Assembly: GCA_002299135.1 (NCBI GenBank) | Contig: DBNM01000121.1 | Coordinates: 1 to 5,801, forward strand | Direction of reading: 5' to 3' | Source of the DNA: Candidatus Neomicrothrix sp. UBA672 | GTDB lineage: Bacteria; Actinomycetota; Acidimicrobiia; Acidimicrobiales; MedAcidi-G1 | DNA: 5,801 nt | Shown: in pieces, positions 1 through 5,774 of the stretch | How positions within the stretch are numbered: the first letter of the stretch is position 1 | How the letters are laid out: every line of letters begins with the position of its first letter | Translations under genes and position numbers: made by a program | The notes under the pieces: generated by a model | Database searches by the model: none | Seen by the model: the letters and a program-made list of their open reading frames with translations, nothing else | Told to the model about the DNA's origin: nothing

Positions 1-338
1 AGCTGACGGAGTTCAAAGTCCTCTGCCGGGTGAACATCGTGAACGTTGTGAACGTTGTTTTTACTTTTAATCTCAGGAAAAGACATATACTCGGCATCAG
101 TATGTACTTTCTTCCTATAAAAGACTCTGGATTTTGGTTCACAACGTTCACCATGTTCACTTATAGGATGCACCTTCATCACGACAGGCATTGCCAAGAG
201 TTCCTCTTTGAATGACCTAAGTAGCTTCCTGTCTTCCTTGGTTAGCTTATCTTTAGGCCATACACGTAGTTTCCCATCATGATTAGCCAGTTGCAGACCC
301 TTGGCTTTCAGTTCAGAATAAAACTCACTAGACTCCAT
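1..338 (-). CDS. Partial gene: small protein with TubC-N-like docking domain, downstream of the replication protein
   Basis: The minus strand is open from an ATG at 338 to the window edge: 112 codons with no stop. The product starts MESSEFYSELKAKGLQL. Residues 3-50 have the pattern of TubC N-terminal docking-like domains: an amphipathic helix (FYSELKAKG), a short strand pair around DGKLRVWP, the LTKEDRKLLR turn-helix, and a final KEELLAM helix. From family memory, such domains are frequent beside or fused to phage and island replication proteins. Residues from about 55 on are polar, low in complexity, and include an NVHNVHDVH tripeptide repeat produced by 9-bp DNA repeats. The start overlaps the upstream stop as TAATG, and GAGGAA sits 5 bases before the ATG, so coupled translation is likely. 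The C-terminal function is outside the window: it may be a short protein or the N-terminus of a larger replication enzyme. Reading frame and coupling are solid; the domain call is by pattern only. Confidence 0.8.
   Translation of the reverse strand, partial: MESSEFYSELKAKGLQLANHDGKLRVWPKDKLTKEDRKLLRSFKEELLAMPVVMKVHPISEHGERCEPKSRVFYRKKVHTDAEYMSFPEIKSKNNVHNVHDVHPAEDFELRQ
30..160. repeat. Inverted pair of 9-bp GTGAAC iteron arrays (candidate replication origin)
   Basis: On the plus strand 30-56 is three tandem 9-mers: GTGAACATC, GTGAACGTT, GTGAACGTT. On the minus strand 160-134 holds GTGAACATG, GTGAACGTT and GTGAACCAA. The two arrays form an inverted repeat of 24 bp (30-53 against 137-160) with one mismatch (C/G at the ninth base), separated by 83 bp. 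Both lie inside a coding sequence, where the same DNA word is read as NVHNVHDVH in one copy and EHGERCE in the other, so protein sequence does not explain the match. Position just after a TOPRIM-helicase gene, unit size and the GGTGAAC core (29-35, and minus strand 152-146) suggest iterons bound by a replication initiator. I recall P4 alpha-protein iterons having a GGTGAAC core. An inserted palindromic repeat element is the alternative. Confidence 0.75.
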
Positions 339-3073
339 TAGAATTCCTCGTATTCCATTTCTAATGTGTGATATTGTTTACTAGGAACATCGGCGGGCTC
401 AGTATTACCATTCCCATTTGTATCCGACGCTGAGAACTCTTGGAGTCGACTAACTTTGCGTATTAAGCAGCGATAACCGTCATTGCTACGCTTCTCGTCA
501 ATTTGTACTTTGTATCCAAGTGTCCTTAATGAGGGTGCCATCCTCCTCAAACTACCACCAAATCCTCGTGCAGATTTAGGCCATGCGTCTTCATGACGAG
601 ACATATCATTAAGTTCATCAAACAACCCACCTATGGTTCCTTTAAACTCTTGATTCTCAGAATTGTCGATGAAATCGATCAACTTGCTCGCAACAGGTGA
701 AGAGTCAATGGTCCTATGAACGCCTTGGTAACGATTAGCCTCATAATCTGCCAAAAAATTACCCTCATCTTTTCCTAAAGATCGATATACTGCCTCGCCT
801 AGTAAAGCAAAATCAGCCATTCTGGGTAGAGCATCCTGCCCAATCTTAACTGATGGAAGTATTTTCAGTGCATCCACTAAAAGATCAAGAAGCCCGCCCC
901 ATATAATGCCTTTGTTTTCACTTATTTCCTTTTCAATTTGTTCCTCCGTTTTACGGTAGACGATTCTTGGCATATCTATGTGGATGGTTCTGTCCAGTAA
1001 ATCCTGTGCTGTAACCAGTACAGAAATACCATTAAGTATCACTGGACGCTTAACGTCAATTATGGTTTCCTCCTTATTGGTGTAAAACGTTCTATCTGCA
1101 ACACCTCCTCCAGTTGCTAAAGTACAAAAAGCATCCTGCAACTCTGATTGGAGGTGACTCAAATTTTCATAACTGATCAAATGAGAGTTCTCTGCACTAA
1201 CGAATAAGGACTCTCTGTTTTTCGGTTTTGCTCTGAGATTTACTTGATTTGGATCAATAAAGTCTCTGAGTACATCCTGTGTCTTTGATTTCGCCGATCC
1301 CTGTTCTCCAATCAGTTCCAAAACGACATACGGAGTTTCCACTCGATAACACTCCAATATCCAGCACAACAACAGAATATGCTCTTTCACGGGTATGTTG
1401 AGCAGTGACCAAAGAGGAGCAAGATCACCTTTTTCAGATGGATTTGGTAGAGGACGCATCGTAGGAGACCTCACAAACATCACACTAGGATTATCTTGTA
1501 CTTCCCATCCCCCAGCTGTTACCTTAACGGCCCTCCAGTCTTCATCACACATATCAATCCAGATAGCATCCTCAAATCTTGCTACTCTCCTAAATACAGA
1601 TTTCTCTGGACCTTCAAATTTAGCCTGTCCAAACAGAGTGCTTAGTGCTGCCTTTTGTGCTGTCTCTGATGGAGCTATACGAGCGTCCATATAATAATTA
1701 TAAGACAGCCACTCCCTAAATCCAGAGGATTCAAGGCTCCAACACTCTCTGTGACCGTTATTTGTAAAAGTTGCATAGTAGTGATCAGACTCGTCGTGGA
1801 ATATCTCTGCTTTTTCATTTACTAATTCAATCAGACGTTCTGCTACCTGCCGATTTGCTTCTTCACCTTCATTACCTTCACGAATGACATTCTCCAGTGC
1901 GCTGATATTTAAGCCTCTAATATCTTTTAATTCTGCTCTGAGTCTTTCAAACTCAGCTCGGTCAGTTTGTTTGAGTAATCTCCAGTCGGGTATAACCTCA
2001 TTCTCCAAGTGTGCACCCAGGTCTCCGTTTTTGACCTTTTCAATCGTGTTTTTCAATTTCATGCTTATCAGTTTTGACTGCAGCTTGTCTGGCTCATATT
2101 TTTTACATAAGCTGCAGATCACAGATTTAGCACCGTCAAGCACGAAAAGATCGTTAAAATCAGTATCACTATCACTTCGATTCCCATTGAACTCTGGTAT
2201 AACAACTTTTGAACGAGTTGCTGCTGCAGCTTCTATAGCCTTACTTATTCCGGGGTTCCCCTTTGTTTGATGGTCATCATCAGCACAAATAACAATCTCC
2301 AGATTCGGAAACTTTGCCCGCAATGCTTTTGCAATTGATTCCAAGTTGTTTGCATTAAAGGTTACAGCTACTGCACTCCCTGTCGCTTCATGAACAGTAG
2401 CAGCCGTGGCAAATCCTTCGGCCACGTAAAGAATTTTATCTGGTGCTCCTCCTATCGGGTAATAGCAACCTTTAGTACGGCCTCCTCTGAGGAATTTCTT
2501 TTCTCCATCAGTACCGATGAATTGGAGGGACTGAAGGATACTATCTTGATCGTATAATGGAACAATCAACTTTCTTCTAGATAACTTTAAACCATGAGAC
2601 TGCACCTTTTTGCTAAGCAGGTAAGGATGGTCCGTAGGTGCTTCTGTGCTTTGTGTCCAAATATGATTGGCCCTGTTTCTTGCTTTGGTCCTGTTAATCT
2701 CTTCCTCATGTTCTCTTAGCTTCTTTGTTTCTGCCATTTTTTTATTGAATTCATACCTTTCTGATTGAGTCAGTGTTGCTTCATCTACAGAGCACCAATT
2801 GATCTTAACTCCTTCACGCCAGCATCCGAATGTACCTGCAGGTATACCGTCAGTGAATAGGACGTACCAGCCAGCATTGTCAGTAGGTTTACCATTTGAA
2901 GAGAATCGATGGATTTTTCCATCATCAATAATATCGTCAGGTAAACTTAGACCAGCTTTACTTATTTCTGAACGAAATCCTTCAATTTTAGTAGCATAAT
3001 CTAGTGTTCTCCCATGCATAACTGGAGGGGTTAACGGACTATTTTCAGTGTTGTTTTGCATTTCATTTTCCAT
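338..3073 (-). CDS. TOPRIM-domain primase/helicase-like replication protein of an integrated element
   Basis: This 911-residue protein is a probable DNA replication protein, functionally comparable to P4 alpha. Residues 25-95 resemble the N-terminal region of TraC-like primases (GKIHRF, GWYVLF, IPAGTFGCWR). Residues 165-300 form a TOPRIM domain with the catalytic Glu in YVAEG (E219) and the acidic ADDD cluster (D265-D267). A linker and a conserved family region span about 350-555. The P-loop ATPase follows: Walker A GEQGSAKS (589-596), a Walker-B-like HLISYEN (631-637), TLATGGG (651-657), a sensor-like Asn in VILNG (N681) and DLLDR with a probable arginine finger (R695). A predicted winged-helix segment at about 812-872 carries WPKSARGFGGSLRR. 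I see no zinc-binding cysteine cluster. The start is M1 at 3073; an in-frame stop lies 5 codons upstream. M5 (3061), with GGAA before it, is an alternative. It is followed by a TAATG-coupled gene. Confidence 0.88.
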   Translation of the reverse strand: MENEMQNNTENSPLTPPVMHGRTLDYATKIEGFRSEISKAGLSLPDDIIDDGKIHRFSSNGKPTDNAGWYVLFTDGIPAGTFGCWREGVKINWCSVDEATLTQSERYEFNKKMAETKKLREHEEEINRTKARNRANHIWTQSTEAPTDHPYLLSKKVQSHGLKLSRRKLIVPLYDQDSILQSLQFIGTDGEKKFLRGGRTKGCYYPIGGAPDKILYVAEGFATAATVHEATGSAVAVTFNANNLESIAKALRAKFPNLEIVICADDDHQTKGNPGISKAIEAAAATRSKVVIPEFNGNRSDSDTDFNDLFVLDGAKSVICSLCKKYEPDKLQSKLISMKLKNTIEKVKNGDLGAHLENEVIPDWRLLKQTDRAEFERLRAELKDIRGLNISALENVIREGNEGEEANRQVAERLIELVNEKAEIFHDESDHYYATFTNNGHRECWSLESSGFREWLSYNYYMDARIAPSETAQKAALSTLFGQAKFEGPEKSVFRRVARFEDAIWIDMCDEDWRAVKVTAGGWEVQDNPSVMFVRSPTMRPLPNPSEKGDLAPLWSLLNIPVKEHILLLCWILECYRVETPYVVLELIGEQGSAKSKTQDVLRDFIDPNQVNLRAKPKNRESLFVSAENSHLISYENLSHLQSELQDAFCTLATGGGVADRTFYTNKEETIIDVKRPVILNGISVLVTAQDLLDRTIHIDMPRIVYRKTEEQIEKEISENKGIIWGGLLDLLVDALKILPSVKIGQDALPRMADFALLGEAVYRSLGKDEGNFLADYEANRYQGVHRTIDSSPVASKLIDFIDNSENQEFKGTIGGLFDELNDMSRHEDAWPKSARGFGGSLRRMAPSLRTLGYKVQIDEKRSNDGYRCLIRKVSRLQEFSASDTNGNGNTEPADVPSKQYHTLEMEYEEF
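344..349 (-). promoter_or_regulatory. Ribosome binding site fixing the start at 338
   Basis: The minus strand reads GAGGAA, then TTCTA, then ATG. This is a good Shine-Dalgarno match with a 5-base spacer, placed inside the last codons of the 911-residue gene. It is the best such site among the genes in this window and is the main reason for accepting the edge-truncated reading frame as a gene. Confidence 0.7.
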
Positions 3074-3098
3074 AAAATACTTTTTCTATAAATCAACA

Positions 3099-3133
3099 AG
3101 GAGTCTCCAACTGTAAACCGTTGTAGGAGTCTC
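3099..3133. repeat. Direct repeat AGGAGTCTC in the leader of the replication gene
   Basis: AGGAGTCTC occurs at 3099-3107 and 3125-3133, 26 bp apart. The first copy extends into the odd palindrome GGAGTCTCC (3100-3108). Between them lies CAAC-N8-GTTG (3109-3124). The repeats sit 26-60 bases before the start of the 911-residue gene, so they may be an operator or a leader RNA structure. The partner protein is unknown; the neighbouring HTH protein is the obvious candidate. Two short copies could also be chance. Confidence 0.4.
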
Positions 3134-3178
3134 ATGTAAATTATTCGGTAGTGTTTGTTAGGGGTAGGATAACCAACA

Positions 3179-3208
3179 ATTAAATTGATGATGGAATTCT
3201 CCTTCCAA
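3179..3208 (-). promoter_or_regulatory. Weak candidate promoter for the TOPRIM-helicase gene
   Basis: On the minus strand TTGGAA (3208-3203) is followed after 18 bases by TTTAAT (3184-3179), which is one base from the TATAAT consensus. The -35 has two mismatches and the spacer is one base long. An AAGGAG motif falls within it (3205-3200) with no ATG, GTG or TTG start at proper distance. The rest of the 165-base gap (3074-3238) has no convincing reading frame. The gene could equally be transcribed from further upstream. Confidence 0.25.
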
Positions 3209-3238
3209 GAAACAGATCCTAATAATAGTAACGCCAGA

Positions 3239-3457
3239 TCAGAAAAGGTCTTTGCCAGTCTCAATCCTGTGTTTCTCCATATACTCAACGACCTCTGGTT
3301 CTGAATAAATGACCCTTGCACCAAACTTTGTGTATGGCAGTCCTTTGCTTTCCCAACGGTGCTTCTGAAGTAACTTCACGGAAACACCTAAGAGCTCCGC
3401 TACCTCGTTCTCATTTAGATAATTTTGTAGTTTTTTGTATTTACTTACTTTTTCCAT
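3239..3457 (-). CDS. AlpA/excisionase-type helix-turn-helix protein
   Basis: A 72-residue basic protein with a MerR-like winged HTH of the HTH_17/AlpA type. YLNENEVAELLGVS (13-26) gives the first helix and turn, VKLLQKHRWE (27-36) the recognition helix, and LPYTKFGARVIYSEPEVVEYM (about 40-60) the wing and last helix. Small proteins of this class in P4-like elements act either as recombination directionality factors that push the integrase toward excision or as transcription activators of int. The position here, between the integrase unit and the replication protein, fits either role. The ribosome binding site is weak (TTAGG just before the ATG at 3457). The upstream gap holds repeats at 3533-3570 that it might bind. 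The family call is strong; excisionase versus activator cannot be settled from sequence. Confidence 0.85.
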   Translation of the reverse strand: MEKVSKYKKLQNYLNENEVAELLGVSVKLLQKHRWESKGLPYTKFGARVIYSEPEVVEYMEKHRIETGKDLF

Positions 3458-3486
3458 AGCCTAAATCATATAAAAGGTTATCTATT

Positions 3487-3507
3487 CATCCAAATTTCTT
3501 CTGGATG
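3487..3507. repeat. Short inverted repeat in the HTH gene leader
   Basis: CATCCA (3487-3492) and TGGATG (3502-3507) form a 6-bp inverted repeat with a 9-base spacer. It lies between the candidate -10 at 3519-3524 and the HTH gene start. It could be an operator or a minor leader hairpin; the short arms leave chance possible. Confidence 0.3.
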
Positions 3508-3518
3508 CTATGGAATTC

Positions 3519-3524
3519 AGTATA
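3519..3524 (-). promoter_or_regulatory. Candidate -10 element before the HTH gene
   Basis: The minus strand carries TATACT (two mismatches from TATAAT) 62 bases before the HTH start. No good -35 is visible; the -35 position falls in the ATTTGTTGG repeats (around 3541-3546, minus TTAACC or similar). If real, a protein bound to the repeats would directly control or replace -35 recognition. Weak evidence, given mainly because of the overlap with the repeats. Confidence 0.25.
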
Positions 3525-3532
3525 AGGGGTGG

Positions 3533-3570
3533 ATTTGTTGGTTAATTTGTTGGTTTCCTCAACAAATTAA
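3533..3570. repeat. Direct plus inverted ATTTGTTG repeats with an 11-bp perfect stem
   Basis: ATTTGTTGGTT occurs at 3533-3543 and again at 3545-3555 (12-bp period, about one helical turn). An inverted copy, CAACAAAT, lies at 3560-3567. Copy two and the inverted copy form a perfect 11-bp stem, TTAATTTGTTG (3542-3552) with CAACAAATTAA (3560-3570), loop of 7. It starts 12 bases after the stop of the 289-residue gene. There is no U-run after the stem in the minus-strand transcript and the stem is AT-rich, so a classical intrinsic terminator is unlikely. An operator or excisionase/initiator binding site is the better reading. Confidence 0.65.
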
Positions 3571-3581
3571 ACACGCAAGGG

Positions 3582-4451
3582 CTAAACTTTGGGGGGATGC
3601 TTCTTTAGTATATTTAGGCGAGCATCCAGACTTACTCTTTTATAGGATTTAGGCTCAGATGAGTTTGGGGTGAGATAAAAAAATTTGTCTGTATAAAACG
3701 AGTCTTCCATTAAAATTCGTTCTGGATCAAACATTATGGGGTCTGACTGCAGGGCATCCCAAACCTCCTGGGCACTTGGGATTTCAATTGAAGTGCTGGC
3801 GTACCTGTATGCCCGCCAAATGACTTTATGAAGCTCAGGCGTAGCCCTTTTTCCACGACCTGTAGGAAGCTGGGTGGATGGATTGACCATCTGAATATCA
3901 AGAAAGTGAACAAATTCCTCTCCTATGGAAAGACAGCACCATAGTATTTCATCATCTGTTTCACCCTTGTCTATTGCGTCAAGCCGGGCGTGTCTTAAAA
4001 TATTGTCCTTGAAACGCCAGTCGTCCCCTTCATTTTTTATCAACCCCTGGCGCAACCACAAACACCAATCATGTTTTCTTCCCTTACCCTCAATTGGAGC
4101 CTCCCACTCCAAGTAAGTAACTTGATCCCATACAATAGGGAAGGGCAATCTTTTATGTTCTGGCCATGCCAATTTTTGACGCCGTTCAAGATCCTTTTTA
4201 TACTCAGATTTCAAATCACGAAGCTGCTTAGTAATTTCACGTTCAGCAGAAAGAGAGTCTTTACGACTTAACAATTCTATCTTATTACCAGGTTCTACAG
4301 ATGCTTCATGTCTTTTCATCCAGTCCAGTTTATCCCTGATTTCATAGGCCAAGATTTCCAGATAATCAATCTTTTCAAGTGGAGTTTTGAAGTCCTTAAG
4401 TTGAGTGGCTACTTCAACTTTAACCCTAGGAATATGGAATGATGATGTCAT
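3582..4451 (-). CDS. Unknown 289-residue protein translationally coupled to the integrase
   Basis: I do not recognise this protein. It is cytosolic by appearance: no signal peptide or membrane segment. Residues 20-50 and 60-95 are strongly helical and charged; the second (around REITKQLRDLKSEYKKDLERR) probably forms a coiled coil. A central region (about 100-190) is rich in Trp and acidic residues (FPIVWD, LEWEAP, DDEILWCCL). The C-terminal part (about 225-289) has PSAQEVWDAL followed by alternating strand-like and basic stretches ending ARLNILKKHPPKV, possibly a small nucleic-acid-binding fold. Its ATG overlaps the integrase stop as ATGA (4448-4451), with CAGG ten bases upstream, so it is very likely made with the integrase. 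This context suggests an accessory to integration or an element regulator, but that is inference from position only. Confidence 0.8.
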   Translation of the reverse strand: MTSSFHIPRVKVEVATQLKDFKTPLEKIDYLEILAYEIRDKLDWMKRHEASVEPGNKIELLSRKDSLSAEREITKQLRDLKSEYKKDLERRQKLAWPEHKRLPFPIVWDQVTYLEWEAPIEGKGRKHDWCLWLRQGLIKNEGDDWRFKDNILRHARLDAIDKGETDDEILWCCLSIGEEFVHFLDIQMVNPSTQLPTGRGKRATPELHKVIWRAYRYASTSIEIPSAQEVWDALQSDPIMFDPERILMEDSFYTDKFFYLTPNSSEPKSYKRVSLDARLNILKKHPPKV

Positions 4452-5599
4452 GGATTAACCTGAGTTGAGCCTATTAGTTTTTCCTTTAACAACTCTTCTG
4501 AGCGGTCTACGATACGCTGCTGTGCTTCAGTGACGAACATTGCGTAGCGTTTCATCATGGGGGAACCTGGTTCATGGCCAAGCTGATATCCAACTTCTTC
4601 CAAAGATACACCATTTGAAAGCATTGTAGTTGCAATGGTATCACGAAGGCAGTAATTGGGGCGATAGGTTTTGGGTATTCCAGCACGATTACAGATCAAC
4701 TTGACGTATTTTCTCCATGAATCGGGCTCTCTTTTCTGGCCATCGCTTCTGGGAAATACATACTCACTGGTTGCCATGGTTGGTGAACTGTCGTCCAAGA
4801 GTGCCCGTTGACTTTTAAGAATCTGCTTAACAGTTTGGCTGAGCCTCAACTGGACGCCACGTCCACTTTTCGTATCAACTTTGGTTAAAAGACCAAGTTC
4901 TGAATCAATGTTATTCCATTTAAGCCTGCAAGGTTCAGATGGTCGCATGCCTGTCCAAGCTATAATCTTGTGCATGTTGACGATATGTTGGTCTGGATAT
5001 TCATCCCATACTTCGTTTAGGTTCGAAAACTGTTCATCTGTGAGGACTTCGATCCGCTGGTTGTCAACGCTTGGAATCTTGATCTTGAAACTTAGTGGAG
5101 GACAAAGCTGCTTTGCAATACCGAAATTGATTATACGCCTCAGCAACTCTAGGACATTACCGACTGTTTTTGCTGAGTGGGTTTTTGCCATAGTTGATTC
5201 TAGTCTATCAATATCTAGTGGAACCAGGTCATCAGTGAACTTCTTGCCAAAGGATTTAAAAAGATGATTCTGGTAACGGTTTTCATCAGTTCGAAACCCT
5301 TTCAACTTGTCTCCTTTATGTCTTAAGTACTCCTTCCAAAGTCCGCCAATCCTCAAGCGACCTGCCTGAAAAAGAAGCCTCTCTCTTTTCTCGGCATTCG
5401 TTTCAGACTTGCCCGCCATTCGGTCGACTCTCAATTGATTGGCCTTTGCGCCAGTCATGCCCTGTTTTTTACGACCAGCACGCTCTTCAATTAATTTACC
5501 ATCCTTCTTGAACCGAATGTAAAAAGTCTGATCCCCTGAAGAAAGGTCTACTACGAAGACTCCACTGTAGCGGGTCTTTTGTCTTGTCTGCCTTGGCAT
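4448..5599 (-). CDS. int: Tyrosine recombinase (site-specific integrase)
   Basis: A 383-residue integrase that would recombine the element's att site with the tRNA gene at the right edge. Residues 11-60 look like the N-terminal arm-binding domain (strands YSGVFVVD, TFYIRFKKDGK, then GMTGAKANQL). Residues 85-165 are the SAM-like core-binding domain. The catalytic domain spans about 183-370: Arg I in TGMRPSE (R219), beta-strand Lys in DTKSGRG (K244), box II YCLRDT with R319, His in LGHEP (H342) and the nucleophile Tyr in MKRYAMF (Y352). The usual box II His is Tyr (Y316), a replacement also seen, as I recall, in related integrases with YGLRHT. Length is normal and intact. MPRQTRQ at 5599 is chosen with a modest GAGAG just upstream; a strong promoter lies about 90 bases before it. 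It overlaps the next gene by ATGA. Confidence 0.95.
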   Translation of the reverse strand: MPRQTRQKTRYSGVFVVDLSSGDQTFYIRFKKDGKLIEERAGRKKQGMTGAKANQLRVDRMAGKSETNAEKRERLLFQAGRLRIGGLWKEYLRHKGDKLKGFRTDENRYQNHLFKSFGKKFTDDLVPLDIDRLESTMAKTHSAKTVGNVLELLRRIINFGIAKQLCPPLSFKIKIPSVDNQRIEVLTDEQFSNLNEVWDEYPDQHIVNMHKIIAWTGMRPSEPCRLKWNNIDSELGLLTKVDTKSGRGVQLRLSQTVKQILKSQRALLDDSSPTMATSEYVFPRSDGQKREPDSWRKYVKLICNRAGIPKTYRPNYCLRDTIATTMLSNGVSLEEVGYQLGHEPGSPMMKRYAMFVTEAQQRIVDRSEELLKEKLIGSTQVNP

Positions 5600-5605
5600 A
5601 ATCTC

Positions 5606-5615
5606 TCAGATCTGA
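5606..5615. repeat. Palindrome TCAGATCTGA at the integrase translation start
   Basis: A perfect 10-bp palindrome lies 7-16 bases before the integrase ATG and touches its probable Shine-Dalgarno (GAGAG, minus strand 5607-5603). It could be an operator for autoregulation or a small structure limiting initiation. A palindrome this short can arise by chance. Confidence 0.3.
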
Positions 5616-5627
5616 TTGATTGAATTT

Positions 5628-5646
5628 TCCCCCACCGTATCCCCCA
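5628..5646 (-). repeat. Tandem TGGGGGA repeats in the integrase leader
   Basis: On the minus strand TGGGGGA occurs twice, at 5646-5640 and 5634-5628, with a 12-bp period. The pair lies in the leader between the integrase promoter and its ATG. Direct repeats placed like this next to an att site are candidates for integrase arm-type binding sites. From memory, G-run pairs of this kind recur before island integrases, but I cannot verify it here. Confidence 0.45.
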
Positions 5647-5692
5647 TCAACTTTTGGAAAATACGTAGTAATGAAGAAACAGATAGAGTATG

Positions 5693-5720
5693 ATTATAGC
5701 AGTTATATTACTAATAACAA
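5693..5720 (-). promoter_or_regulatory. Strong sigma70-type promoter of the integrase operon
   Basis: On the minus strand TTGTTA (5720-5715) is followed after 16 bases by a perfect TATAAT (5698-5693), preceded by TGC, giving an extended -10 (TGnTATAAT). Transcription would start near 5686, leaving a leader of roughly 85 bases with the TGGGGGA repeats and the palindrome. It lies about 55-80 bases from the tRNA fragment, inside the likely attachment region, so integrase or excisionase binding could regulate it. It would drive int and the coupled 289-residue gene. Confidence 0.7.
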
Positions 5721-5774
5721 AGCTTATATATGATTACATAGAATTCTGTAGAAAAGGCGAGTAATTAGAGACTC

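Noticed and set aside
30..215. Plus-strand 61-residue reading frame with a VNVVNVV stretch.
   Set aside because: The repeat is the reverse reading of the 9-bp iterons. The frame lies wholly opposite a minus-strand gene with a good ribosome binding site and operon context.
1395..2270. Plus-strand reading frames opposite the 911-residue gene.
   Set aside because: They are antisense shadows of a well-supported conserved coding region and have no domain features of their own.
3200..3205. AAGGAG on the minus strand as evidence of a small gene in the 165-base gap.
   Set aside because: No ATG, GTG or TTG follows at 5-10 bases; only rare ATT or ATC codons do.
3031..3324. Minus-strand 97-residue reading frame spanning the gap between the HTH and TOPRIM-helicase genes.
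   Set aside because: It overlaps the 3' end of the HTH gene by 86 bases and the start of the replication gene out of frame, has no domain pattern, and no ribosome binding site suits its first ATG.
3542..3570. Intrinsic terminator for the integrase operon.
   Set aside because: The stem is perfect but AT-rich, and the minus-strand transcript continues CCAACAAAUCC with no U-run. Adjacent direct repeats of the same word favour a binding site.
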